A stretch of 64,000 nucleotides of DNA from Paraburkholderia nodosa (GTDB taxonomy: Bacteria > Pseudomonadota > Gammaproteobacteria > Burkholderiales > Burkholderiaceae), in assembly GCF_001718195.1 (NCBI RefSeq), contig NZ_MCNV01000002.1:124001-188000 (forward strand), written 5' to 3'. Numbering within the stretch: the stretch's first letter is position 1; each line of letters opens with the position of its first letter. The notes below the pieces were generated by a model. That model made no database searches and was not told the origin of the DNA. It was given only the letters and a program-made list of their open reading frames with translations. Positions 14,336-23,468 of this stretch are shown piece after piece. The translations under genes were made by a program, and so were the position numbers.

Positions 14336-15577
14336 ATGGAAGATGTCGTCGTCATCGGTGCAGGCATCATCGGGGTCTGCGCCGCGCTCAATCTGGCGCA
14401 GCGTGGCATGCGCGTGCATATCGTCGACAGCGCGCCGCCCGGTTCGGGCTGCTCGTTCGGCAACGCGGGCCTGATCGCGGTCGATCACGTCGCGCCGCTC
14501 GCGAGCCCCGAGACGATGGCCGGTCTGCCCCGCATGCTGCTGCGCCGCGACAGCCCGCTGCGCCTGCACAAACGCAGCCTGCCGCGCATGGCGCCGTGGG
14601 TGCTGGAGTTCGCCGCGCAGGCGCAGCGCCCGCGCTTTCGGCGCAACACGCGTGCGCTCGCGAGTCTCGTGACCGGTGCGGCACAGGCCTGGCGTCGTCT
14701 GCTCGATCAGCACATCGCCGCCGACCTCTTTCGCGACATCGGCTCGCTCTACGTGTTCGAGCAACCCGTTGCGCACGCAACGGAACGCGCGCAACTCGAT
14801 CTGCTCGACCGGCACGGCGTGCGCTACGTGAATCTCACAGCGGAGCAGGTACGGCGCGACTATCTACCGTCGCTCACGCCGCATATCAGCCATGCCCGCT
14901 ACTTTCCCGGCATGGCCTCGGTCACGAATCCGCAGCAGGTCGTCGAGCGCATTTTCGAGGCGGCGCTCGCAGCGGGCGCGAGATTCACGCGCGCAGCCGT
15001 CGATGCGTTGCGCGCCCTCCCCGATGGCCATATCGGCGTCACGCTGAGCGGCGCGACGCACCCAGCCGCCAAGGTGCTGATCGCAGCCGGCTCGCGCAGC
15101 GCCGAACTTGCAGAGCAACTGGGCGCCAGGATTGCGCTGACCAACGAGCGCGGCTATCACGTGCAGCTCGGCGCGCCCTCGCAAGACACGCTGCGCGTGC
15201 CCGTGAGCTTCGTCGAGCGCGGCTTCACCTGTAACCCGATGGCGCAAGGCATCCGGCTTGCCGGCACCGTCGAACTCGGCGCGCGCGGCGCACCCGACTG
15301 GCGCCGCGCCGACATGCTCGCCACGCAATTCCAGACGCTCTTTCCCGGCGCACGCGCGGCGCAGGTCGCAAGCCGCTGGTACGGCGAGCGCCCCACGCTG
15401 CCCGACTATCTGCCGATGATCGGCGAGATGCGCGGCGCACGGAACGTGTTCGTCGCGACCGGCCATCAGCATCTGGGCCTCACGCTCGGGCCGCTCAGCG
15501 GCGAACTCGTCGCACAATTGATGGCGCGCGAGACGCCCGCCGTCGATCTCGCGCCGTTTCGCATCGACCGCTTTTGA
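14336..15577 (+). CDS. D-amino-acid dehydrogenase (DadA-like FAD enzyme)
   Basis: The 413-residue product opens with the FAD motif VVVIGAGIIGVCAALNLAQRG and continues with GCSFGNAGLI, typical of DadA. C-terminal signatures GERPTLPDYLPMIG and GHQHLGLTLGP match D-amino-acid dehydrogenases, membrane-linked enzymes that turn D-amino acids into 2-oxo acids and pass electrons to the respiratory chain. The next gene, 60 bp on, is a cyclic ketimine reductase, so a substrate whose oxo acid cyclises is likely: D-lysine (to delta-1-piperideine-2-carboxylate), or a D-hydroxyproline. The rest of the island favours D-lysine (inference). A perfect palindrome lies just upstream. Confidence 0.85.
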   Translation: MEDVVVIGAGIIGVCAALNLAQRGMRVHIVDSAPPGSGCSFGNAGLIAVDHVAPLASPETMAGLPRMLLRRDSPLRLHKRSLPRMAPWVLEFAAQAQRPRFRRNTRALASLVTGAAQAWRRLLDQHIAADLFRDIGSLYVFEQPVAHATERAQLDLLDRHGVRYVNLTAEQVRRDYLPSLTPHISHARYFPGMASVTNPQQVVERIFEAALAAGARFTRAAVDALRALPDGHIGVTLSGATHPAAKVLIAAGSRSAELAEQLGARIALTNERGYHVQLGAPSQDTLRVPVSFVERGFTCNPMAQGIRLAGTVELGARGAPDWRRADMLATQFQTLFPGARAAQVASRWYGERPTLPDYLPMIGEMRGARNVFVATGHQHLGLTLGPLSGELVAQLMARETPAVDLAPFRIDRF

Positions 15578-15637
15578 GGCCGGCGGCAGTACTCACGCCG
15601 CCACACCCACGCATCATTCATCAGGAGAGAAGATTCG

Positions 15638-16546
15638 ATGGAGCCCATCGCGATTTACGACGCAACCGCCACGGCGCGACTGCTCGACTTCGGCGTGTTG
15701 CTCGACGCCCTCGCCACGGCCGCGCAGGATCACGACGCGGGCCGCATTCACGCGCCCGTGCGCACGGGCGTGCCGCTCAAGGGCAACGGCGTCATGCTTT
15801 CGATGCCCGCCAGCGCCGACGATATTGCCATCCACAAGCTCGTGAGCGTGTGCCCGGCCAACACGGCGCTCGGCATGCCGACCATCTTCGGCGCGGTGAC
15901 GGTGTGCAACGGCGCGACGGGTCAGCCGGAGTTCATCCTCGACGGCCCGACCGTCACCGGGCGCCGCACCGCGGCGCTGTCCATGCTGGGCGTGCGCCTC
16001 TTTCACCCGGGCGCGCCGCGTGCATTCCTGGTCATCGGCACCGGACAGCAGGCGCGATTTCATGCCCAGGCGATCGGCCAGCTGTATCCGTCGGCGACGC
16101 TCTACGTGAAAGGCCGGACCGAAGCGTCCGAACAGGCGTTCCGCGCCCACTTCGCGCAGGCTGGCGTGGACGTGACGCCCGCGCACGGTGCGGCTCCGAA
16201 AGAAGTCGACGTCGTCATCGCCGCGACAACGAGCAAGACGCCCGTGTACGACGAAGCGGCACGCAAGGACCGGCTCGTGATCGGCGTGGGCGCCTTCACG
16301 CCGGACGCGGCGGAAATCGCCCAGGAGACGGTGCGTGCGAGCTGCGTGTTCGTCGACGATTTCGCAGCCGCGCGCGAAGAAGCCGGCGACCTGCTGCAGG
16401 CAGGCGTCGACTGGGCGAACGTGCGCACGATCGGCTCCGCTGTAACGGACGGCGCGGCACATGACGGCGGTCCGGTGCTGCTGAAGACCGTCGGCAGCGG
16501 CGCCTGGGATCTCGCCGCGTGCCGCGTGGCCCGGCAAATGCGCTGA
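15638..16546 (+). CDS. Ornithine cyclodeaminase-family cyclic ketimine reductase (piperideine-/pyrroline-2-carboxylate reductase)
   Basis: This 302-residue protein belongs to the ornithine cyclodeaminase/mu-crystallin family. Visible are the substrate arginine-type lysine region KLVSVCPANTALGMPTIFG, GPTVTGRRTAALSML, and the nucleotide motif FLVIGTGQQARFHAQAI. Members without cyclodeaminase activity reduce delta-1-pyrroline-2-carboxylate to proline or delta-1-piperideine-2-carboxylate to L-pipecolate with NAD(P)H. Following a D-amino-acid dehydrogenase and sharing an island with pipecolate-oxidase and AmaB-like enzymes, it most likely makes L-pipecolate from D-lysine. It could also serve the hydroxyproline dehydratase product from the gene at 1462. 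AGGAG precedes the ATG. Confidence 0.82.
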   Translation: MEPIAIYDATATARLLDFGVLLDALATAAQDHDAGRIHAPVRTGVPLKGNGVMLSMPASADDIAIHKLVSVCPANTALGMPTIFGAVTVCNGATGQPEFILDGPTVTGRRTAALSMLGVRLFHPGAPRAFLVIGTGQQARFHAQAIGQLYPSATLYVKGRTEASEQAFRAHFAQAGVDVTPAHGAAPKEVDVVIAATTSKTPVYDEAARKDRLVIGVGAFTPDAAEIAQETVRASCVFVDDFAAAREEAGDLLQAGVDWANVRTIGSAVTDGAAHDGGPVLLKTVGSGAWDLAACRVARQMR

Positions 16547-16618
16547 CCCGAACACGCGGATTAGAATCGCATCGACCGCGCAGCACGATCCCATCCGAGA
16601 CCCAAGGCAAACGGCACC

Positions 16619-17698
16619 ATGACGACGAGCGCTCCCCAACCCGCCGTGAAAGTCCTGCGCGGCGATGTCATCGAAACCACGCATATCGCCCACATTGCCG
16701 TGGTCGACGCTCAGGGCCGCCTGCTCTACGCGCTCGGCGACCCGCATCGCATGACGCTCGTGCGCTCGGCGGCCAAGCCCGCGCAGGCGCTCGCCGTGGT
16801 CGAAACCGGCGCGCTCGAGCGCTTTGGCTTCGACGACGCCGATCTCGCGCTCATGTGCGCCTCGCATAGCAGCGAGGACCGCCATATCGAGCGGACGCGC
16901 GCGATGCTCGCCAAGGTGTCTGCTTCGGAATCGGACCTGCGCTGCGGCGGCCATGTGCCGATCTCCGACGCCGTCTACAAGGCGTGGATCAAACGCGACT
17001 TCACGCCGGGCGCGGTGTGCAGCAATTGCTCGGGCAAGCACGCGGGCATGCTGGCCGGCGCCCGCGCCATCGGCGCGGTGCTGGCCGATTACCATCTGCC
17101 TTCACACCCCTTGCAGCAACACGTGAAGCGGGTCGTGGCCGAGGTTTGCGATCTTCCCGAGACGGGCGTCGAGTGGGGCATCGACGGCTGCAATCTGCCC
17201 ACGCCCGCCTTCCCGCTCGACCGGCTCGCCCGCCTGTTCGTGAAGCTCGCCGATGCGCAGGACCACGCGGCCTTGCCGGGCTCGGCCGCGGCCGATGCGC
17301 GCTCGCAGGCGCTCGCCCACATCTATCGCGCCATGACGTCGTATCCGGAACTCGTGGCGGGCGAAGGCCGCTTCTGCACGACGCTCATGAGCGCGTTCGA
17401 AGGCGCGCTCGTCGGCAAACTCGGCGCGGCGGGCAGTTATGCGATTGGCGTGCGCGCAAGCGCGGCGACCGCAACGCATACGGGCGGCCCGGCATTGGGT
17501 ATCGCGGTGAAGATCGAGGACGGCGATTTGACCGCGCTCCATGCCACCGTCGTGGAAGTGCTCAGACAACTGGGCATTGGCACGCCACAACAGCTGGCAC
17601 AACTAAGCAAATTCGAAGCCCCGCGCATCGTCAACACGATGGGCGTCGAGACGGGTTGCGTCGCGCCGCAGTTCTCACTCGAGCGCGTCGCTTCGTAG
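16619..17698 (+). CDS. L-asparaginase II (Rhizobium AnsA-type, PF06089)
   Basis: The 359-residue protein belongs to the thermolabile asparaginase II family found in rhizobia, unrelated to the E. coli fold. Family landmarks are VRSAAKPAQALAVVETGA with the S-x-x-K pair (S50, K53), CASHSSEDRH, and CSNCSGKHAGMLA with the second Ser/Lys, plus the conserved cysteines that bind zinc in the rhizobial enzyme. It hydrolyses L-asparagine to aspartate and ammonia in the cytoplasm; there is no signal peptide. It follows the ketimine reductase by 72 bp on the same strand and may be co-transcribed, with a strong terminator after it. A second, periplasmic asparaginase of a different fold lies at 48984. Confidence 0.85.
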   Translation: MTTSAPQPAVKVLRGDVIETTHIAHIAVVDAQGRLLYALGDPHRMTLVRSAAKPAQALAVVETGALERFGFDDADLALMCASHSSEDRHIERTRAMLAKVSASESDLRCGGHVPISDAVYKAWIKRDFTPGAVCSNCSGKHAGMLAGARAIGAVLADYHLPSHPLQQHVKRVVAEVCDLPETGVEWGIDGCNLPTPAFPLDRLARLFVKLADAQDHAALPGSAAADARSQALAHIYRAMTSYPELVAGEGRFCTTLMSAFEGALVGKLGAAGSYAIGVRASAATATHTGGPALGIAVKIEDGDLTALHATVVEVLRQLGIGTPQQLAQLSKFEAPRIVNTMGVETGCVAPQFSLERVAS

Positions 17699-17713
17699 CC
17701 AGCACAAAATGAG

Positions 17714-17738
17714 GGCGCGGGCTTTGCAAGCCCGCGCC
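17714..17738. terminator. Bidirectional hairpin terminator
   Basis: Perfect 11-bp arms GGCGCGGGCTT / AAGCCCGCGCC around TGC, between the convergent asparaginase (ends 17698) and debranching enzyme (ends 17744). Confidence 0.75.
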
Positions 17739-17743
17739 AAGAC

Positions 17744-20023
17744 TCACAGCAACGCCACGACTTTCACGTCGCTGCGATCGGCCGATGCCACCACCTTGCC
17801 GTCCACACGGCGGAACATGAGCGTCACCGTATTCTTGCCCACACGCAGATCGTCCACTTCCAGCCAGTCGATGCCTTCGGGCAGCATGGGCTGCTCGACA
17901 CGCACCTCGTTGCGCGCCGCGTCGATCGTCACGCCAAGACACGCTTCGAGCATCATGAACGGCGAGCCCGCGGCCCAGGCTTGCGGCAGGCAGGCCACCG
18001 GATACGCGGTGGGCGGCTCGCCGCGCCGGCGCGGGAACCCGCAGAACAGTTCGGGCAGACGCATGTCGAAGGTCACCGCAGCCTCGAACAGCGCCTGCAA
18101 GAGGCGCACTGCTGCCGCCTTGCGGCCATAGCGCGCGAGACCGCGTGCGCAAAGCGCGTTGTCGTGCGGCCAGACCGAGCCATTGTGGTACGCCATGGGA
18201 TTGAAACGCGCCTGGCCCGCCGCGAGCGTACGCACGCCCCAGCCCGTGTGAAACAGCGCCGATTCGAGCACTTCCGCCACGGCGCGGCCGCGCTCCTCCT
18301 CGGGCAGCCCGAAGGCGAGCAGATGTCCGGCGTTCGACGCGAGCACGCGGCACAGATCGCCGTGGCCATCGAGCGCAATGCCGTAGAAGTCCGACTCCGG
18401 CATCCAGAACTTCTCCTCTACGCAGAGGCGGATTTTGGCGGCGCGTGCGGCGTAGCGCGCTGCGTCTTCGATCTGGCCGCGATGCGTGGCGAAGCGCGAC
18501 ATCGTTTCGAATGCAGCGCTCGCATATGCCTGCACTTCGACGAGCGCAATCGGGCCATCGGGGAAACGGCCGTCCGCGTGGAATACAGAGTCATGGCTGT
18601 CCTTCCAGCCCTGGTTCGCGAGCCCGCCCTCCGATTCGCGCCGGTAGTCGAGCAGACCGAGTTTATTGCGGTCGCATACACCTGCGACCCAGGCCGCCGC
18701 ACGCTCCAGCGCCGGCCATAACTCGTCGATCAGCGAAACGTCGCCCGTGCGTTCGACATAAGCGCCCGCCAGCACGACGAAGAGCGGCGTGGTGTCCACC
18801 CCGCCGTAGTAGAGCGCAAACGGCACTTCGCCTGTGGCGGCCATCTCGCTCTTGCGCATTTCGTGCATGATCTTGCCGACCGCCGCGTCGCGGAACGCCG
18901 AATCCTCGCGCGCCTGATGTTCCGCGAGAAAACGCAGCACGCCCTGCGCGAGCGCGGGCGTGAGCCACAGCGTCTGCAGCGAGGTGATGACCGCGTCGCG
19001 GCCGAACGGCGTGGAAAACCATGGAATGCCCGCATACGGATACGGGCCGGTCGGCAGGTCGGTGGTGAGCAGACCGAGGTCGGCGATCGAGCGGTTGATC
19101 CACGCATTGAAGAGCGGATTGCTCGAACGCAAGTGCGCCGCCGCCCGGCGGCGTTCGCGCATCACGATATGCGAATCCACCAGCGCGGCGCGCTGAGCGG
19201 CGCGGCCCACGCGCTGCTCCTGCGAGTCCGCGAGGCAATGCGGCGGCTGGAAGATGCCCGCGCTCTGTGTGCCGGGCGCGGCGCCGGGCATGGCCTCGAC
19301 TTCGATCGCCACCGTGAGATAGATCGAGACGCAGGCCTGCGCGGGCAGATCGACCGTGAAGTCGGCGCGATCGGCGAGGAGTTTGTTCGGCGTGGGCGAG
19401 AACTCGATACGCACGCGCCGCGCAACCTTGTCGAGGCCGACGTATTCGAGCCGGACCTCGCCGTCTTCGACTCGCGGCGGCATGAGCGTGCCGCGTTTTT
19501 CGCGCTTCAGGCCGCGTACTTCGAACATGTCGCGGAAGTCGCTCGCGAACGAGATGGAAAGCGGCACCACGGCGTCTTCCGTGCCGTAGTTTGTGAGCTC
19601 GATGGCCTCGGTCATCATCGTGCCGGAGAGCACGCGCTCGCGCTGCACGTGAATCACGCCTTCGGGCGTGGTACTGCCGCCGAGCGGCGGCAGCGGACGA
19701 TTGGTCAGGTGGGCCGTGAACACGGCGTTGTCGCTGCTCACGCTGCCCGAGAGCAGTGAGGGCACGCGTCCGCCGAAAGTGAGGCGCAGCGACGAGAGCA
19801 CACGCGTGTCGTTGACGAACAGGCCGTCGTCGATGCCGGTGATGTCGCCGAGCGGATCGTTGACGATGAAGGTGCCGCCCGACTTCAGCACATGCTGGTC
19901 GGCGCTCGCGACCTCCGGCGTTTCGGGCGCGATGAACGCGCTGTCGGTTTCCCGCGTGTCCTGGTCGGGATGATCCACGCCGCTTGAGCGCGTGACGCCG
20001 CCGAGTGTTTCAGGATCCTGCAT
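17744..20023 (-). CDS. Amylo-alpha-1,6-glucosidase / glycogen debranching-type glycoside hydrolase
   Basis: The ATG at 20023 is preceded by AGGAGG, giving 759 residues. The first ~300 residues are the beta-rich N-terminal domain of bacterial debranching-like enzymes (SGGTFIVNDPLGDITGIDDG, LFVNDTRVLSSL), and the rest is an (alpha/alpha)6 catalytic barrel with GIPWFSTPFGRDAVITSLQ, YYGGVDTTPLFV, LANQGWKDSHDS and NGSVWPHDNAL. The family removes alpha-1,6 branches or related glucosides; several members are used in trehalose or glycogen turnover. No glycogen operon is adjacent. Cytoplasmic, as no signal peptide is seen. Confidence 0.85.
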   Translation of the reverse strand: MQDPETLGGVTRSSGVDHPDQDTRETDSAFIAPETPEVASADQHVLKSGGTFIVNDPLGDITGIDDGLFVNDTRVLSSLRLTFGGRVPSLLSGSVSSDNAVFTAHLTNRPLPPLGGSTTPEGVIHVQRERVLSGTMMTEAIELTNYGTEDAVVPLSISFASDFRDMFEVRGLKREKRGTLMPPRVEDGEVRLEYVGLDKVARRVRIEFSPTPNKLLADRADFTVDLPAQACVSIYLTVAIEVEAMPGAAPGTQSAGIFQPPHCLADSQEQRVGRAAQRAALVDSHIVMRERRRAAAHLRSSNPLFNAWINRSIADLGLLTTDLPTGPYPYAGIPWFSTPFGRDAVITSLQTLWLTPALAQGVLRFLAEHQAREDSAFRDAAVGKIMHEMRKSEMAATGEVPFALYYGGVDTTPLFVVLAGAYVERTGDVSLIDELWPALERAAAWVAGVCDRNKLGLLDYRRESEGGLANQGWKDSHDSVFHADGRFPDGPIALVEVQAYASAAFETMSRFATHRGQIEDAARYAARAAKIRLCVEEKFWMPESDFYGIALDGHGDLCRVLASNAGHLLAFGLPEEERGRAVAEVLESALFHTGWGVRTLAAGQARFNPMAYHNGSVWPHDNALCARGLARYGRKAAAVRLLQALFEAAVTFDMRLPELFCGFPRRRGEPPTAYPVACLPQAWAAGSPFMMLEACLGVTIDAARNEVRVEQPMLPEGIDWLEVDDLRVGKNTVTLMFRRVDGKVVASADRSDVKVVALL

Positions 20024-20242
20024 TGCGTGCCTCCTGGGTGCCATGCAAAGGGTTACGGTACGGTTCGCTTGCGGTTGATTGTAGTGGCTTCGGCGCACGC
20101 GTTGGGCGAATGCGCAAAGAACGGCCGAAAGATACGCGCGAAATGAGTGGCAAATCGCAGTGCGGAGCAAGGAACGTGCGCGGAAAAAATTGCGGGCGCC
20201 GGCACGACGTAACGTGCGGGCGCCCGTGTAGGCAATGCGCTC

Positions 20243-20262
20243 GCGCGCCGGAAGCGGCGCGC
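20243..20262 (-). terminator. Hairpin after citrate synthase
   Basis: Perfect 8-bp arms GCGCGCCG / CGGCGCGC with a GAAG loop, 10 bp beyond the gltA stop at 20273. No T run follows. Confidence 0.5.
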
Positions 20263-20272
20263 GCCGTGAGGA

Positions 20273-21574
20273 TCAGCGTTGCGAAATCGGCTTCGCGACG
20301 CGCGGCGTTTCGCCGATGAACAGCTGACGCGGACGGCCGATTTTCTGCTCGGGGTCGGCGATCATTTCGTTCCACTGCGCGATCCAGCCCACCGTGCGCG
20401 CCATCGCGAAGATGCAGGTGAACATCGAGGTCGGGATGCCCAGCGCGCGCTGCACGATGCCCGAGTAGAAGTCGACGTTCGGGTACAGCTTGCGCGACAC
20501 GAAGTATTCGTCTTCCAGCGCGATCTTTTCGAGCTGCATGGCGAGCTTGAAGAGCGGATCGTCGTGCAGGCCGAGTTCGTTCAGCACTTCGTAGCACGTT
20601 TCGCGCATGAGCTTCGCACGCGGGTCGTAGTTCTTGTACACGCGGTGGCCGAAGCCCATCAGCTTCACGCCCGAGTTCTTGTCCTTCACCTGCTCGATGA
20701 ACTTCGGGATGTTATCGACCGAGCCGATTTCTTCGAGCATATTCAGCGCGGCTTCGTTCGCACCGCCGTGCGCCGGGCCCCACAGGCAAGCGATGCCCGC
20801 GGCGATACACGCGAACGGATTCGCACCCGACGAACCGGCCAGACGCACAGTAGACGTCGAAGCGTTCTGCTCGTGGTCGGCGTGAAGGATGAGAATGCGG
20901 TCGAGCGCGCGCACGAGCACATCGTTGACCTTGTACTCCTCGCTCGGCGCGGAGAACATCATGCGCATGAAGTTCGCGCTGTACGACAGGTCGTTCTGCG
21001 GATACACGAACGGCTGGCCGATCGAGTACTTGTACGCCATGGCGACGAGCGTCGGCAGCTTCGCGATCATACGGATCGCCGACACCTCACGATGCTCCGC
21101 GTTGTTGATGTCGAGCGAGTCGTGATAGAACGCGGACAGCGCGCCGACCGCCGCCACCAGAATCGCCATCGGATGTGCGTCACGGCGGAACCCCCGGAAA
21201 AAGAAGTGCATCTGCTCGTGAACCATCGTGTGGTTCGTCACCGAGGCCACGAATTCGTCCTTCTGCTGCTGCGTGGGCAGCTCGCCCTTGAGCAGGAGGT
21301 AGCAGCTTTCGAGGAAGTCGGCGTTTTGCGCGAGGTTGTCGATCGGGTAGCCGCGGTAGAGCAGCTCGCCCTTGTCGCCGTCGATATAGGTGATCGCCGA
21401 GTTGCACGACGCCGTGGACATGAAGCCCGGGTCATACGTGAACATGCCGGTCTGGCCGTACAGCTTGCGGATGTCGATCACGTCCGGGCCCTGGGTGCCC
21501 TTGTAGACCGGCAACTGCACGCCTTCAGCGTGGCCGGGGATCGTGAGCGTGGCGTGTGTCTTCGAATCGATCAT
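20273..21574 (-). CDS. gltA: Citrate synthase
   Basis: This is a full-length (433-residue) hexameric type II citrate synthase, condensing acetyl-CoA and oxaloacetate in the TCA cycle. Active-site signatures are [28 protein letters not shown] (catalytic His) and a downstream Asp in [10 protein letters not shown]. The N-terminal region [20 protein letters not shown] matches the Burkholderia enzyme closely. No sdh genes are next to it, unlike the usual sdhCDAB-gltA order of this group, so it may be a second copy. AAGGA precedes the ATG at 21574. Confidence 0.95.
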   Translation of the reverse strand: MIDSKTHATLTIPGHAEGVQLPVYKGTQGPDVIDIRKLYGQTGMFTYDPGFMSTASCNSAITYIDGDKGELLYRGYPIDNLAQNADFLESCYLLLKGELPTQQQKDEFVASVTNHTMVHEQMHFFFRGFRRDAHPMAILVAAVGALSAFYHDSLDINNAEHREVSAIRMIAKLPTLVAMAYKYSIGQPFVYPQNDLSYSANFMRMMFSAPSEEYKVNDVLVRALDRILILHADHEQNASTSTVRLAGSSGANPFACIAAGIACLWGPAHGGANEAALNMLEEIGSVDNIPKFIEQVKDKNSGVKLMGFGHRVYKNYDPRAKLMRETCYEVLNELGLHDDPLFKLAMQLEKIALEDEYFVSRKLYPNVDFYSGIVQRALGIPTSMFTCIFAMARTVGWIAQWNEMIADPEQKIGRPRQLFIGETPRVAKPISQR

Positions 21575-21842
21575 TGTGTGTCCTTGAATTGCTGTCACAT
21601 CGCAATACTTCGCGCATAACCTCGCGCAACAGGACGCAGCCGCCGGAATGGCCGGCATCGCTGCGACCGCTTGCCGCATTCTACGGCGCGGTGCAGCATC
21701 GATTGATAGCGCAGCCAGCAACAATCCCTCTTCAACGCCGCAACACTGCGAAGCTTGCGGCTTCCTTAACGCCGATTCCTGCAACAATATTTTGCTCTTG
21801 CAGCGCAACATGTCGCACCCCATCTTTGCGATACTGCTTGAC

Positions 21843-21868
21843 ATGCAAGGGTTTTCCATTACTTGCAT
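21843..21868. promoter_or_regulatory. Inverted repeat ATGCAAG-N12-CTTGCAT in the gltA upstream region
   Basis: Perfect 7-bp arms in the 372-bp gap between divergent gltA (start 21574) and the 133-residue protein (start 21947). A TTGACA hexamer (21838-21843) overlaps its left edge and reads toward the right-hand gene. The rest of the gap shows no gene and no other clear structure. Confidence 0.4.
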
Positions 21869-21946
21869 TTTGTAATCCAGCCTGATCTCACGGGCGGCCG
21901 TTTTCACCGCCACACGCGCTTAAAGCAAAACGTAAGGAAGCAACAG

Positions 21947-22348
21947 ATGAACATCTCGGTCGACACCCTGTTCGCAGAAGACGAACAAGCAGAGGGCGCC
22001 GTTGTCACGGCACTCAATCACCAGGACATCGTGGTCGCACTGTCGGCCGCGCTCGCCAGCGAACGCGTGGCCGTGCTGCACATGCTGTATCCGCGCACCG
22101 ACGCGCGCACGCACCGCAGCCTCGATCACCTCGTGGACGCGCTCAACGGCCACGGCCTGCACCAGGTCGCCCGCCTCGTTTCGCAGGAAGCGCACTATCT
22201 CGTGTTCAAGGATCCGGTGAAGGCATGGAAGGCCTTTCACGAAATCCGCAACGATTCGCTCGCGATCGGCGTGCACCTCTACTACGCGGGCCTCGTCGGC
22301 GAGGCGGCCGAGCACAAGCTCGACGCCCACGCGCACGGTCGCGACTAG
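21947..22348 (+). CDS. Conserved hypothetical protein, 133 residues
   Basis: The start ATG has AAGGAAG eight bases upstream. The product is a soluble, mostly helical protein without signal peptide: an acidic N-terminus (DTLFAEDEQAE), then ALNHQDIVVALSAALASERV, and a His-rich tail (EHKLDAHAHGRD). I do not recognise a family or catalytic motif. Base composition and codon use match neighbours, and a strong terminator follows, so it is a real gene. It is divergent from citrate synthase, so shared control is possible. Confidence 0.7.
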   Translation: MNISVDTLFAEDEQAEGAVVTALNHQDIVVALSAALASERVAVLHMLYPRTDARTHRSLDHLVDALNGHGLHQVARLVSQEAHYLVFKDPVKAWKAFHEIRNDSLAIGVHLYYAGLVGEAAEHKLDAHAHGRD

Positions 22349-22387
22349 GCGAGAGTCCTTCGGGCTACGGTATTTCTCGCAGCAACG

Positions 22388-22423
22388 AAAAGGGGCGGCC
22401 GCATCGCGTGGCCGCCCCTTTTT
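22388..22423. terminator. Bidirectional rho-independent terminator
   Basis: Perfect 13-bp arms AAAAGGGGCGGCC / GGCCGCCCCTTTT with a 9-base loop and a T run on both strands, between convergent genes ending at 22348 and 22447. Confidence 0.9.
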
Positions 22424-22446
22424 CGCATCGCGTGAATCAGCGCGCG

Positions 22447-23292
22447 TCAGCGCCCGTGGCCGCTCACGAAGCGGTCGATCAACTCGTTGAACGCCGCGGG
22501 CCGCGCCAGATTCATCCCATGCGATGCGCCCGCCACACTCGCGCGGCGCGCATCGGGCAGCCAGGCGTCGAGCGCGGCCACGGCCCGATGAAACACTTCC
22601 GGGCTCAGTTCGCCGTCGATCAACAGCACGGGGCATTGCACCTCGGCGGCTTGCTCGCGCGAATACCCAGGCAGCGGATCCTGAAACTGCGGCCCAAGCG
22701 TGTGCGCGTTGTCGGTGGCCATGCGGCGAAACCCATGTGTGCTCTTCGCCCAGAAGCCGGGCCGGCTCACCGAATCGACGAACAACTCCAGCCCCGCGTC
22801 CACCTGGCCCGACTCGATCAGCGCCACGGCGCGGGCGCGCAGCGCATTGACGTTCTCGGGCAGCGTGGCGAGCGTCTGGCCCGGCTGCTGGACCGGCCCG
22901 CCAGGATCGGCGAGCGTGAGCGTGCGCACGTGCTGCGGATGGCGCCGCGCGAACTGGAACGACACGAGGCCGCCGCGCGAATGCCCGATCACATGCGCCG
23001 GGCCGGCGCCCAGGGCATCGACGAACGCCGCAAGCTCATCCGCATGCTGCCGCCAGCTGAACGGCAGGCCGCGTGCCGCCTCCGCGGCGGGCCAGTAGTG
23101 CGTGAGACTCACCGAGACACAGCGATACTGCTGCGCGAGGCCGGCCAGCTGCGGCTGCCAGTAGCGGTAGTCGCAAAGCGAGCCGTGCACGAAGAGAAGA
23201 AGTTCGCCCGCGCCTCGTTCGACATAGGGCATGGGCAGGCCGCCGGGCAGTTCGATGAACGTACCGGGGGCCGGAAAGGCGGCTGGATTCAC
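22447..23292 (-). CDS. Alpha/beta hydrolase
   Basis: From a GTG at 23292 the product has 281 residues; a later ATG at 23233 would cut the first strands of the fold. The fold shows the oxyanion loop LLLFVHGSLCDYRYW, nucleophile elbow VIGHSRGGLVSF (Ser), the acid in LLIDGELSPEVF and the catalytic His in VAGASHGMNLARP. The substrate cannot be told: esterases, lactonases and C-C hydrolases share these features. It ends against a strong terminator. The upstream ribosome site is weak, so the start is uncertain. Confidence 0.8.
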   Translation of the reverse strand: MNPAAFPAPGTFIELPGGLPMPYVERGAGELLLFVHGSLCDYRYWQPQLAGLAQQYRCVSVSLTHYWPAAEAARGLPFSWRQHADELAAFVDALGAGPAHVIGHSRGGLVSFQFARRHPQHVRTLTLADPGGPVQQPGQTLATLPENVNALRARAVALIESGQVDAGLELFVDSVSRPGFWAKSTHGFRRMATDNAHTLGPQFQDPLPGYSREQAAEVQCPVLLIDGELSPEVFHRAVAALDAWLPDARRASVAGASHGMNLARPAAFNELIDRFVSGHGR

Positions 23293-23468
23293 GGCTGGAC
23301 GATGTGGAGACAACGGGACAGCGGCGCATTGCAACGGACAACGGCCTACGGGCAGTCCATCGCGGCGCACGCCGGCAAAGTGGCGTATTGTCCCATGCCC
23401 GCGGCGCCAACAGCGGTCAAGCCGGCGCCCTCGCGAAGCGGCCTTGCCTCGTGCGCCGGCTTGGGCCG

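Noticed and set aside
15614-17095. 493-codon minus-strand frame opposite the ketimine reductase and asparaginase genes
   Set aside because: Both plus-strand genes have catalytic motifs; the minus frame is Arg/His/Ala-rich without motifs.
20279-21619. 446-codon open frame on the plus strand opposite gltA
   Set aside because: gltA on the minus strand is beyond doubt; the plus frame has no family resemblance.
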